Assembly (NCBI GenBank): GCA_025774805.1
Contig: JALGZR010000058.1
Span: 1 to 26,635, forward strand
Length of the DNA stretch: 26,635 nucleotides
Source: a bacterium
GTDB lineage: Bacteria > ARS69
Direction of reading: 5' to 3'
The notes under the pieces were generated by a model. It had not been told where the DNA came from, ran no database searches, and saw only the letters and a program-made list of their open reading frames with translations. Every line of letters starts with the position of its first letter. The stretch's first letter is position 1. This document shows, one piece after another, positions 15,796 through 23,073 of the stretch. Made by a program: the position numbers and the translations under genes.

Positions 15796-17057
15796 CCTCC
15801 GGCGAGGCGCCTGTCGAGCTCCACGACCAGCAGGGCGAGGAAGAGCCCGAGACAGATGACGAGCGCCGCGTTCGCGAGGTGACCATTGCGCAGCTCTCCC
15901 ATCTCTCTCCGGCGGTTGTTCATCGCCAGCAGGGTCGCGGCGAGGAACGGCATGAAGAGGGCGCCGGCGAACGCGTATCCGACCACGAGCCAGACCGGCT
16001 TCCCGATCGCGAGAAGGGTCATCGGAGGAAACGTCAGGAAGAGCAGATACCACCGGTACTGCCGATCCCGCGGGCTGATCTTCGCACCGGCGGTGCGCCC
16101 CCGGCTTCGGACGAGGGCGACGTAGTCGGCGAAGAGATACGGTACGCCCTGCCAGACCCCGAACATGGAGGTGGCCACCGCGGCCCAGAAGCCGGCGAGA
16201 AGGACGAGCTCGCCGGCGCGCCCGAATCGATGCCCGAGAACGCCGGCCATCTCCAGTACGCCCGCGCTCCCCGTGATCCGGATCCCTCGAGGGTGGAGGA
16301 CCTCCCCGGCGAGGACGACCAGGGCCACCCCGAAGAGTCCGGTCAGGACGTAGCCGGTGGCGAGATCGAGACGCACGCCGCGAATCCAGGACGGTCCCTC
16401 CCATCCCCTCTCGCGTATCCAGTAGTTGTAGGAGAGCAGGGTCACCGTGCCTCCGACTCCCCCGATCATCCCCAACACAAGGAGCGTGCTCCCCCCCGGA
16501 ACGCGCGGCACGACGAGACCGGCCAGAGTCTCCGCGAGCGGAGGAGCTTGGAGCGCCGCCGTCCCGACGATGGCGACGAACATGGCCCCCACCGCCCACT
16601 TCATTGCGGCCTCGAACGCGAGATACCCCCCCACCCAGACGAACAGGAAGGCGGCGAGCGCGTGGAGGACGCCCCAGGCCGCGACCGGAAGCGCGGGAAT
16701 CAGCGCGTGCGCGACCAGGCCGGTCGCGGCCATCAGCGCCCCTCCGACGACGAACGTCCAGAGGAGCAGGTAGACGAGAAAGAGGACCTGCACCGGTCGC
16801 CCGAAGAGTCTCACCCACCCCTCGAGAACGGTGGTGCCGGTCGAGAGCTGCCAGCGAGCGACGCCCTCGGCGAGCGCGAACTTCAGGCCGGAGCCCACGA
16901 GCACCGCCCAGAGCACGGGAAGCCCGTACGTGGCTCCCGCCTTGGCCGCGGCCACCAGATCCCCGGCCCCGACGCCGGTGGCGGCGACCACGAGGCCGGG
17001 ACCGATGATCCGCAGGAGCTCGACCGGGCGGTGGGGCGGGGAGGGCGAGGGGACCAT
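15792..17057 (-). CDS. Nramp-related membrane transporter lacking the canonical metal motif
   Basis: 421 aa, about 11 hydrophobic transmembrane segments with the LeuT-fold Nramp pattern. The first helix reads GPGLVVAATGVGAGDLVAAAKAG. Canonical Mn/Fe Nramps have GPG followed by a DPGN metal-binding motif; here that position is GAGD, and the MPH motif of helix 6 is not found (GMIGGVGGTVTLLSYNYW instead). It therefore belongs to a divergent Nramp-related subfamily whose substrate is unclear; Mg-transporting Nramp relatives are one precedent for altered motifs. The ATG at 17057 has AGGA 7 nt upstream. It is divergent from the fpg gene, with a 14-bp tandem repeat between them, and its stop lies in the element end. 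Confidence 0.8.
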   Translation of the reverse strand: MVPSPSPPHRPVELLRIIGPGLVVAATGVGAGDLVAAAKAGATYGLPVLWAVLVGSGLKFALAEGVARWQLSTGTTVLEGWVRLFGRPVQVLFLVYLLLWTFVVGGALMAATGLVAHALIPALPVAAWGVLHALAAFLFVWVGGYLAFEAAMKWAVGAMFVAIVGTAALQAPPLAETLAGLVVPRVPGGSTLLVLGMIGGVGGTVTLLSYNYWIRERGWEGPSWIRGVRLDLATGYVLTGLFGVALVVLAGEVLHPRGIRITGSAGVLEMAGVLGHRFGRAGELVLLAGFWAAVATSMFGVWQGVPYLFADYVALVRSRGRTAGAKISPRDRQYRWYLLFLTFPPMTLLAIGKPVWLVVGYAFAGALFMPFLAATLLAMNNRRREMGELRNGHLANAALVICLGLFLALLVVELDRRLAGG

Positions 17058-17097
17058 GGTGGTATCCTAGCGCGGAGTTCTCACGAGGGCCTACCGC

Positions 17098-17139
17098 GGA
17101 TCGATCGTGTGGGATCGATCGCGTGGGATCGACCGCGAA
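17098..17139. repeat. three tandem copies of a 14-bp unit in a divergent promoter region
   Basis: The units are GGATCGATCGTGTG, GGATCGATCGCGTG and GGATCGACCGCGAA (17098-17111, 17112-17125, 17126-17139). They sit between the divergent transporter and fpg genes. A repeated, partly palindromic unit (GATCGATC) in this position could be an operator array. No regulator gene is nearby. Confidence 0.6.
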
Positions 17140-17176
17140 TCGACATCGTCCGCTCCCCCGAACCCGGGACGCCGCC

Positions 17177-18067
17177 GTGCCGGAGCTGCCGGAGCTCACG
17201 GTCTATCGAGAGAGACTGCAGGACGCCCTGGAGGGGCGCCGCCTCCGGCGCGCGCGGGTCCACGATCCTTTCGTGCTGCGCACGGTCGAGCCGCCCCTGG
17301 CGGAGATCGAGGGGCGCACGGTGACGGGGGTGGGTCGTCGGGCGAAGGTCCTCCTCCTGGAGCTCGGCCCGGGGGCCTCGTTCACGCTCGCCTTCCACCT
17401 CATGCTCGGGGGGAGGCTCGTTCTGAGGGACGTCGAAGGCTATCGCCCCCACCGCCGCCGCACGCTGTTCAGCGCGGAGTTCGAGGGGGGGCCGCTCCTC
17501 GAGATGACCGAGGCGGGGACGAAGCGGAAGGCCTCGATCCGCGTCTTCGGCCCGGAGGGAGCGCGGGAGATCACCCCGGGAACCGAACCCCTCGATCCCC
17601 CCCTCGAGGCGGCGAAGCTGGCCGAGCTCCTGGCGCGCCGCAATCGCCGGCTGAAGGGCGCGCTGCGCGATTCCCATCTCCTGGCGGGGATCGGAAACGC
17701 CTACTCGGACGAGATCCTCTTCGCGGCCCGCCTCTCCCCCCTGCGGCTCACCGGACAGCTCACGGAGGAGGAAGTGAAACGTCTGGCCGAGGCGATCCGC
17801 ACGGTGCTGCGGGACTGGACCGAACGGGTGCGGCGCGCCTGTCCCGAAGGGCTTCCGGTGAAGCAGAATCTCTGGCGCCGAAACCTGGCGATCCACGGAC
17901 GCGCCGGGAAACCGTGCCCGGTCTGCGGGGGAACGGTAGCTCGAATCTCGTTCAAGGAATCGGAGACAAACTATTGTCCCGATTGCCAGAACGAAGGGCG
18001 CCTTCTTGCCGACCGACGGCTCTCACGTCTGGGGATCCGGCGCCGTCCTCCCCGCTCTTCCGGCTGA
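17177..18067 (+). CDS. mutM: Fpg/Nei-family DNA glycosylase
   Basis: Base-excision repair glycosylase/AP lyase for oxidised bases; 296 aa from the GTG at 17177. This start is chosen because it gives the obligatory Pro2 nucleophile and Glu3 (M-P-E-L-P-E). Lys57 (RRAK) is at the same number as the E. coli Fpg lysine. The helix-two-turn-helix GIGNAYSDEI (171-180) and a C-terminal zinc finger (Cys247, 250, 267, 270) are complete. In the finger the Arg that usually precedes TxYCPxCQ is replaced by Ser (ESETNYCPDCQ), which may alter lesion recognition. The true specificity (8-oxoguanine or oxidised pyrimidines) is uncertain. It lies upstream of fabI and a uracil-DNA glycosylase on the same strand. 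Confidence 0.9.
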   Translation: MPELPELTVYRERLQDALEGRRLRRARVHDPFVLRTVEPPLAEIEGRTVTGVGRRAKVLLLELGPGASFTLAFHLMLGGRLVLRDVEGYRPHRRRTLFSAEFEGGPLLEMTEAGTKRKASIRVFGPEGAREITPGTEPLDPPLEAAKLAELLARRNRRLKGALRDSHLLAGIGNAYSDEILFAARLSPLRLTGQLTEEEVKRLAEAIRTVLRDWTERVRRACPEGLPVKQNLWRRNLAIHGRAGKPCPVCGGTVARISFKESETNYCPDCQNEGRLLADRRLSRLGIRRRPPRSSG

Positions 18068-18259
18068 CGGCCGGGGCCCTCGTCCGCCGCGCCGCGAGAG
18101 GTCGGACCGCGCCCCGAGGAAGCCCGCGCTTCTCAGCAGGCTCGAAAGTCCGGACTTGCGCCGCCCCGCCGTCCCTGCGAATCTTCCCGGCTCGAACCCG
18201 GGAGCGGACGGGAAACCGCGCCGCGGCTTCAAGAGGCCCTGGAGCGGGCGGACGGCGGG
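18068..18259. other. 192-nt intergenic region between fpg and fabI
   Basis: No convincing gene was found. At 18124-18144 there is a weak match to the end of the 180-bp element (core TTCTCAGCAGGCTCG). A tRNA T-arm-like hairpin (CCCGG, 7-nt loop, CCGGG) lies near 18187-18203, but no full tRNA folds around it. No strong promoter was recognised. Confidence 0.4.
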
Positions 18260-19063
18260 ATGGAAGTGACGGAGACCATGATCGGGACGGAGGGCGCCAG
18301 ACTCCTCGCGGGGCGGAAGGGCCTCGTGGTGGGGGTGGCGAACGAGCGATCCATCGCCTGGGGAATCGCCCGGCGCGCGGCGCAGGCGGGCGCCGAGATC
18401 GCGTTCACTTACCAGGGGGAGACCCTGGAGAAGCGGGTGCGCCCGCTGGCCGAGCGGGTCGACTCGAGCGTCGTCGTTCCCATGGACGTGACCGACGACG
18501 ACCAGGTCGAGCGCGCGTTCGAGCTCGTGCAGGAGGCGTTCGGAGGGCTCGACTTCCTGGTCCACTCCGTCGCGTATGCCGACAAGGAGGATCTCCTCGG
18601 GCGGACCGTGGACACCTCGCGCGAGGGTTTCCGCCGCTCGATGGAGATCAGTGTCTACTCCCTGATCTCGCTCTGCCGTCGGGCGGAGAGGTCGTTCTCC
18701 GAGGGTGCGAGCATCCTGACCCTCTCGTATTACGGGTCGGTGAAGGCCGTCCCCAACTACAACGTCATGGGAATCGCGAAGGCCGCTCTGGAGGCGGCCG
18801 TCCGCTACCTCGCCGTCGAGCTCGGCCCCCGCGGGGTCCGGGTGAACGCCATCTCCGCCGGACCGATCCGCACGCTGGCCTCCTCCGGCATCACCGGGTT
18901 GCGCGACATGCTCGGGGACGCCGCCAAGCGGGCGCCCCTGCGGCGGAACGTGGACACCGACGACGTCGGCGCGGCAGGCCTCTACCTCCTCTCCCCCCTG
19001 TCGAAGGGAGTGACCGGCGAGATCCATTACGTCGACGCCGGCTACAACATCACCGCTCTCTGA
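18260..19063 (+). CDS. fabI: enoyl-[acyl-carrier-protein] reductase (NADH)
   Basis: Short-chain dehydrogenase that carries out the last reduction of each fatty-acid elongation cycle; 267 aa. Visible features are the nucleotide-binding GLVVGVANERSIAWGIA, DVTDDDQ, FLVHSVAYADKEDL, and the catalytic Tyr-x6-Lys in YNVMGIAK. The substrate loop SAGPIRTLASSGI and the C-terminal GEIHYVDAGYNI are also typical. A second ATG at 18278 has GGAG 3 nt upstream, against a weaker GGCGGG before 18260; either is plausible and the protein core is unaffected. It lies between two DNA-repair genes, with 44 nt to the next. Confidence 0.95.
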   Translation: MEVTETMIGTEGARLLAGRKGLVVGVANERSIAWGIARRAAQAGAEIAFTYQGETLEKRVRPLAERVDSSVVVPMDVTDDDQVERAFELVQEAFGGLDFLVHSVAYADKEDLLGRTVDTSREGFRRSMEISVYSLISLCRRAERSFSEGASILTLSYYGSVKAVPNYNVMGIAKAALEAAVRYLAVELGPRGVRVNAISAGPIRTLASSGITGLRDMLGDAAKRAPLRRNVDTDDVGAAGLYLLSPLSKGVTGEIHYVDAGYNITAL

Positions 19064-19108
19064 TCGCGGGAGAGGACTCCCCTCGTGTCGTTGTCGGAGG
19101 GAAGGCGA

Positions 19109-19789
19109 GTGACGCTGGCCGAGAGGATCGTGGCGTGCCGGCGCTGTCCCCGTCTGATCGCCCACGCGCGCCGGATCGCCCGGGAGAAACGACGGGCGTA
19201 CCGGGATCAGACGTACTGGGGCCGGCCGGTGCCCCCCCTCGGGTCGAGGAGCCCCCGCCTGCTCGTCGTCGGTCTCGCCCCCGGCGCCCACGGGGCGAAT
19301 CGGACCGGCCGGGTCTTCACCGGGGACTCGAGCGGGGAGTGGCTGTTCCGGGCGCTGCATGCCGCGGGATTCGCGAACCGTCCGGAGTCGATCGGCCCGC
19401 GGGACGGGCTCCTCCTGCGCGAGGCCGCGGTGACGTGCGCGGTGCGGTGCGCGCCCCCGGGGAACCGTCCCCGGCCGGAGGAGCGCGAGGCGTGCCTCCC
19501 GTTCCTCGTCGAGGAGCTCTCCGTCCACCGGAGACTCCGCGTGATCCTCGCTCTCGGCCGATTCGCCTTCGACGCGGTCCTGCGGGCGGCGAGGTCGGCG
19601 GACTTCCCCGAGTGGCGGCCGAAGCCCGCCTTCGGACACGGCACCGAGTGGACCCGATCCGACGGACGGATCGTCCTTCTCGGCAGTTATCACCCGAGCC
19701 GGCAGAACACGCAGACGGGACGCCTCTCCCGTGCGATGTTTCAGGGACCGGTCGATCGCGCCCGGGAGATCCTCGACGCGGATTCGTGA
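19109..19789 (+). CDS. uracil-DNA glycosylase, family 5 (UDGb)
   Basis: Iron-sulfur uracil/hypoxanthine-DNA glycosylase; 226 aa. The N-terminal Cys pair (C10, C13 in CRRCPRL) and later Cys (CAVRCAPPGNRP, EAC) fit the 4Fe-4S ligands. Motif A is GLAPGAHGANRTGRVFTGDSSG, which is family 5 (no Asp/Glu catalytic residue of family 4). Motif B is GSYHPSRQNTQTGRLS. The GTG at 19109 is preferred, with GGAGG 8 nt upstream; a GTG at 19085 is the alternative. Its 3' end overlaps the convergent deoxyhypusine-synthase-like gene by 49 nt. Confidence 0.92.
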   Translation: MTLAERIVACRRCPRLIAHARRIAREKRRAYRDQTYWGRPVPPLGSRSPRLLVVGLAPGAHGANRTGRVFTGDSSGEWLFRALHAAGFANRPESIGPRDGLLLREAAVTCAVRCAPPGNRPRPEEREACLPFLVEELSVHRRLRVILALGRFAFDAVLRAARSADFPEWRPKPAFGHGTEWTRSDGRIVLLGSYHPSRQNTQTGRLSRAMFQGPVDRAREILDADS

Positions 19790-20865
19790 GACTCCGGGGG
19801 CGGGGAGTCGCCCGCGATCCGCTGGAGAACCGCTCCCGCCACGAGCGGCCAGGCGATCGTCGCGTCGGCGTAGACCTCGGCGAATCGACCTCCCTCCTCG
19901 GGCGGAACGAACTTCCCCCAGCTGACCCCCTCCGAGTAGGTGCATCCGGAGAGCCCGCCCCAGTGCACCGGCTCGGGGCAGATCCGCACTCCGTACCAGA
20001 AGCGCACCGACCCTCCGCCGCCGGGCATGCGCTTCTCGAGCACCTCCCAGAACGGGCCGATCTGCTGCGCCCAGTTGCGCGGGACTCCCCCGCCGACGGT
20101 GAAGATGCCGAGCCGCGGCTTCGAGCGACAGAGGTCGGCGTAGTGGCGAAGATCGAGGAAGGGATCGAAGGCGAGACGGGGACGCCCCGCCGCCTCGCGC
20201 CGGCGGTTGGCCACCTCGAAGTCGAGGCCGACCTCCGAGTCGGTGAACGCCGGAACGTAGACCGGGATTCCCCTTCGACGCGCGATCGGGAGGATTCCCC
20301 GCTCCGCTCCCTTCGCGAGGATCCGGTCGGCGAGGAGCTCGTGCACGCGCCGGCTGCACATGGTCTCGTCGCGGGCCGGCTCCAACGCCTCCTCGATGAT
20401 ACGCTCGATGTCGTCGAGGTTCGCCTCGAGCTCGAGGGTGTCGTGGACCCGGTTGTATCCCTTCGCGTAGAGCTCCCGGTCGTCCATGCGGGAGTCGTAC
20501 CGGAAGTGGGTGAGCCCGGCGGTCTGGACGAACCCGTGCGCCAGCAGAGCTCCCGTCGATACGACCGCGTCGAGGAAACCCGCCTCCATCATGTCGCAGA
20601 GAAGGTGGCCCATCATCCCGACGGTCATCGCGCCGGAGAACGTCCCGACGACGAGGCACCCCGGATCCTCGACCATGGCCTGGAGGACCTCCGCCGCCTC
20701 CCCGACTTGTCGTCCCCCGAATGCGGTTCGCCTCATCTCGTGCACGAGCGCGGAGATGTCGGTCGCCCGCCGGATCTCGAGGGGTCGGACCGCTTCCAGT
20801 CCGTCCTCAGCCCCCCGGTGAAGCTCGCGGCCGAACGTCGGGCGGGGGGGATCGGGATCGCTCAT
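19741..20865 (-). CDS. deoxyhypusine synthase family protein
   Basis: 374 aa, NAD-dependent Rossmann-like DHS fold. In eukaryotes and archaea DHS transfers aminobutyl from spermidine to eIF5A. Bacteria lack eIF5A, and bacterial relatives have been linked to homospermidine-type polyamine synthesis. Family blocks are GTFSGAMTVGMMGHL, DAVVSTGALLAHGF, GIPVYVPAFTDSEVG, GGGVPRNW and YSEGVSWGKF. The last carries Lys318, the position of the DHS catalytic lysine (SWGK). The ATG at 20865 overlaps the stop of the RsbW-like gene (ATGA), so the two are coupled. The last 16 codons overlap the UDG gene on the other strand. The substrate is unknown. Confidence 0.88.
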   Translation of the reverse strand: MSDPDPPRPTFGRELHRGAEDGLEAVRPLEIRRATDISALVHEMRRTAFGGRQVGEAAEVLQAMVEDPGCLVVGTFSGAMTVGMMGHLLCDMMEAGFLDAVVSTGALLAHGFVQTAGLTHFRYDSRMDDRELYAKGYNRVHDTLELEANLDDIERIIEEALEPARDETMCSRRVHELLADRILAKGAERGILPIARRRGIPVYVPAFTDSEVGLDFEVANRRREAAGRPRLAFDPFLDLRHYADLCRSKPRLGIFTVGGGVPRNWAQQIGPFWEVLEKRMPGGGGSVRFWYGVRICPEPVHWGGLSGCTYSEGVSWGKFVPPEEGGRFAEVYADATIAWPLVAGAVLQRIAGDSPPPESHESASRISRARSTGP

Positions 20866-21332
20866 GACTCGGCTCCCGGGCCGTGGGGTGGGATCTCGGG
20901 AACACGTGTGGTGAGGGTCAGCACGTTTCCGGTCCCCGGTTCGTGACGGTGACGGATCTCGTCCATCACGTCGGACAGGATTCCGAGACCGTAGCCGCCC
21001 TCTTGCAGCTCTTCCGGCGGGAGAAGGACGCCGCGTCCGGCCGCGGTCGGATCGAAGGGAGGACCCGCATCCCGAATCTCCACCGTCAGCTTTCCGCCCG
21101 ACCGTTCCATCGTGAGCGTGACGGGACCGGGGCCCCGGCCGGCGTACGCATGCTTCTGCACGTTGTTCAGGACCCCGACGATCGCGATTCGGATCCGGGA
21201 CGTCTCCGGAAGATCGGGGGTCAGTCCCAGCCCGTTCTCGAGGTACTGGCGGACGAGCGCCGACAAAAAGCGGCCCCCTCCGACGGTGGTGTGTGTCTTG
21301 ACCTCGATTCGCAGAGTCGCTTCCGCGAGCAT
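20862..21332 (-). CDS. RsbW/SpoIIAB-like GHKL ATPase domain protein
   Basis: 156 aa single-domain HATPase_c_2 protein of the anti-sigma factor / serine kinase type. The N-box is NNVQKHAY (56-63), followed by RDAGPPFDP and a glycine-rich lid GGYGLGIL (112-119). The residue equivalent to the kinase catalytic Glu four before the second N-box Asn is Gly53, so phosphotransfer may be lost while ATP or partner binding remains. The ATG at 21332 has GAGGGAG upstream and is preferred over a TTG five codons earlier. It is coupled to the DHS-like gene; no sigma factor or STAS partner is nearby. It follows citF after a 139-nt gap with no clear promoter. Confidence 0.82.
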   Translation of the reverse strand: MLAEATLRIEVKTHTTVGGGRFLSALVRQYLENGLGLTPDLPETSRIRIAIVGVLNNVQKHAYAGRGPGPVTLTMERSGGKLTVEIRDAGPPFDPTAAGRGVLLPPEELQEGGYGLGILSDVMDEIRHRHEPGTGNVLTLTTRVPEIPPHGPGAES

Positions 21333-21471
21333 GGCGGTCTCCCTCAATTCGACCCCACGTCAGGAGACGCGTCGACCGGTCCCCCGGTGAGGAGAAACGG
21401 ACGGACGAGGCGCCGGACGCTCGATCGGAGGATCGCCCGCCGGTTCCGCTCTCGGGCGACCCCGATCGTGA

Positions 21472-23073
21472 TCACGCGAGCACACCGCGCACCGCGTCGA
21501 TGACGGTGCCGTCGACCCAGTGGATCGTGGCCACGATCTCGTCCGCGAGCTTCGGGGGCGCGGGAGGTCCACCGGTGAGCCTCTCCACGTCCTCCTTGAT
21601 CTCCCGGATGTCGCGGATCGGGAGATCGCTCCCGCGCAGCGCGTCGAGGAGATCCTGACGGCGCGGATTGATCGCGATTCCCCGCTCGGTCGCGACGACG
21701 TCGATCAGCTCCCCCGGTCCGACGAGGGTCGTGACGCGATCGACGAGGACGGGAATCCGGTCGCGTACCGAGGGGACCGCGAGAACTACACACCTCCCGA
21801 AGAGGCAGTTCTGCCACCCGCCGATGCCGTGCAGCAGCTTCCCGTCGGAGTGGGTGACCACGTTGGCGTTGAAGTCGACGTCGACCTCCGTGGCGCCGAG
21901 AACCGTGACGTCGACGAGCGACGCGAAGTTGCCCTTCCCGTGGTAGTTGTAGCTCGTGAAGGGGCTCGTGTTCACGTGGGTCGGGTTCTCGCGCATGGAC
22001 CGGACGCCCTCGAGGTCGAAGGTCTGCCCGTCGAGGATGCAGGGGGTCAGCCCTTCCTCGAGCATCCGGACGAGGTAGCGATTGCTGCCCCCGCGAACGA
22101 AGGACGCCCGGACATCCTCCTCCACGCCGAGGCGGCGCTTCACCTCCGGATCCCGCATCATCTCCCGGAGGAACAGCGCGAACGCGAGCGAGATCCCCCC
22201 CGCGCCCGCCTGGATGCTGAAGCCGGGCCGGAGAATGCCCGCGTCCCGGACGAGCCTGGCGATGTTCTCCGCGATGAGGAGTCGCTCCGGGCTGTTCGTG
22301 ACCCGCGTCGTTCCGGACACGATCTTCGACGGATCGCCGACGCGGTCCACCTCCACCACCTGGTCGACGTAGTTGCCCTGGATCTGCCAGGGGAGACAGG
22401 GAAAGGGAACGAGGTTGTCGGTCACCACGATGACGTGGTCGGCGTACTGACTGTCGGCGAGCGCGAATCCCAGAAGTCCGCAGGCGGACGGACCCCGATC
22501 GCCTGTCGCGTTGCCGAAGGCGTCGGCGGTCGGCGCCGCGATCACCGCGATGTCGATCCGCAGATCGCCGTCCTGAATCGCCTGGTAACGGCCACCGTGG
22601 GAGCGGAGGATCCCCGTTCCCCGCATCCGTCCCGTCGAGCAGAAGTCGCCCAGCGGTCCGTTCATCGAGCCCTCGATGTGGTGGATCACGCCGCTCTCCA
22701 GGTGGCGGATCAGCGGCGCGTGGCAGGGAAACGACGCGCTCGGCGCCCACACGAGGTCCTTCACACCCATCTCCGCCGCGAGATCGAAGATCTGCCGCGC
22801 GATCAGGTCGCCGTCCCGGAAGTGGTGGTGGGTGGAGATCACCATCCCGTCGCGCAGGCCCGCGCTCTCCAGTGCGGTCCGGAGATCGGTCGCGCGCTTG
22901 TCTCCGTCGGCGGGGAAGTCGGCGCACGTCGCGATGGGGGGAGCGTGCTTGTTTCCCTCGGGGCGATACGCGCCGACGCCCCGGAAGGGAACGCGCGCCC
23001 TCCCGTTCACGACCTCCGGAACTTCGCGGCCCGCGGCGTTCGTGACGATCCCGGTCCGGAGCGTCTCAGGCAT
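21472..23073 (-). CDS. citF: citrate lyase alpha subunit (CoA-transferase-type)
   Basis: 533 aa. In citrate or citramalate lyase the alpha subunit moves the acyl-carrier thioester from acetate to the substrate, before the beta subunit cleaves it. The whole length follows the CitF pattern: the N-terminal GVGAYRPEGNKHAPP, THHHFRDGD, IEGSMNGPLGDFCS, QAGAGGISLAF, SPFTSYNYHGKGNFASL, the FNANVVTHSDG(K)LLHGIGGWQN block and the C-terminal ERGIAINPRR. Its ATG at 23073 overlaps the end of the CitDE gene by 8 nt. The ligase and prosthetic-group genes (citC, citX, citG) are absent from the window. Citrate versus citramalate cannot be decided here. Confidence 0.92.
   Translation of the reverse strand: MPETLRTGIVTNAAGREVPEVVNGRARVPFRGVGAYRPEGNKHAPPIATCADFPADGDKRATDLRTALESAGLRDGMVISTHHHFRDGDLIARQIFDLAAEMGVKDLVWAPSASFPCHAPLIRHLESGVIHHIEGSMNGPLGDFCSTGRMRGTGILRSHGGRYQAIQDGDLRIDIAVIAAPTADAFGNATGDRGPSACGLLGFALADSQYADHVIVVTDNLVPFPCLPWQIQGNYVDQVVEVDRVGDPSKIVSGTTRVTNSPERLLIAENIARLVRDAGILRPGFSIQAGAGGISLAFALFLREMMRDPEVKRRLGVEEDVRASFVRGGSNRYLVRMLEEGLTPCILDGQTFDLEGVRSMRENPTHVNTSPFTSYNYHGKGNFASLVDVTVLGATEVDVDFNANVVTHSDGKLLHGIGGWQNCLFGRCVVLAVPSVRDRIPVLVDRVTTLVGPGELIDVVATERGIAINPRRQDLLDALRGSDLPIRDIREIKEDVERLTGGPPAPPKLADEIVATIHWVDGTVIDAVRGVLA

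Noticed and set aside
18143-18210. fabI promoter TTGCGC-17-GAATCT
   Set aside because: The -10 hexamer matches consensus at only two positions.
18120-18215. tRNA-like T-arm (CCCGG, 7-nt loop CTCGAAC, CCGGG) between fpg and fabI
   Set aside because: No matching acceptor stem, anticodon arm or D-arm could be placed at tRNA spacing around it.
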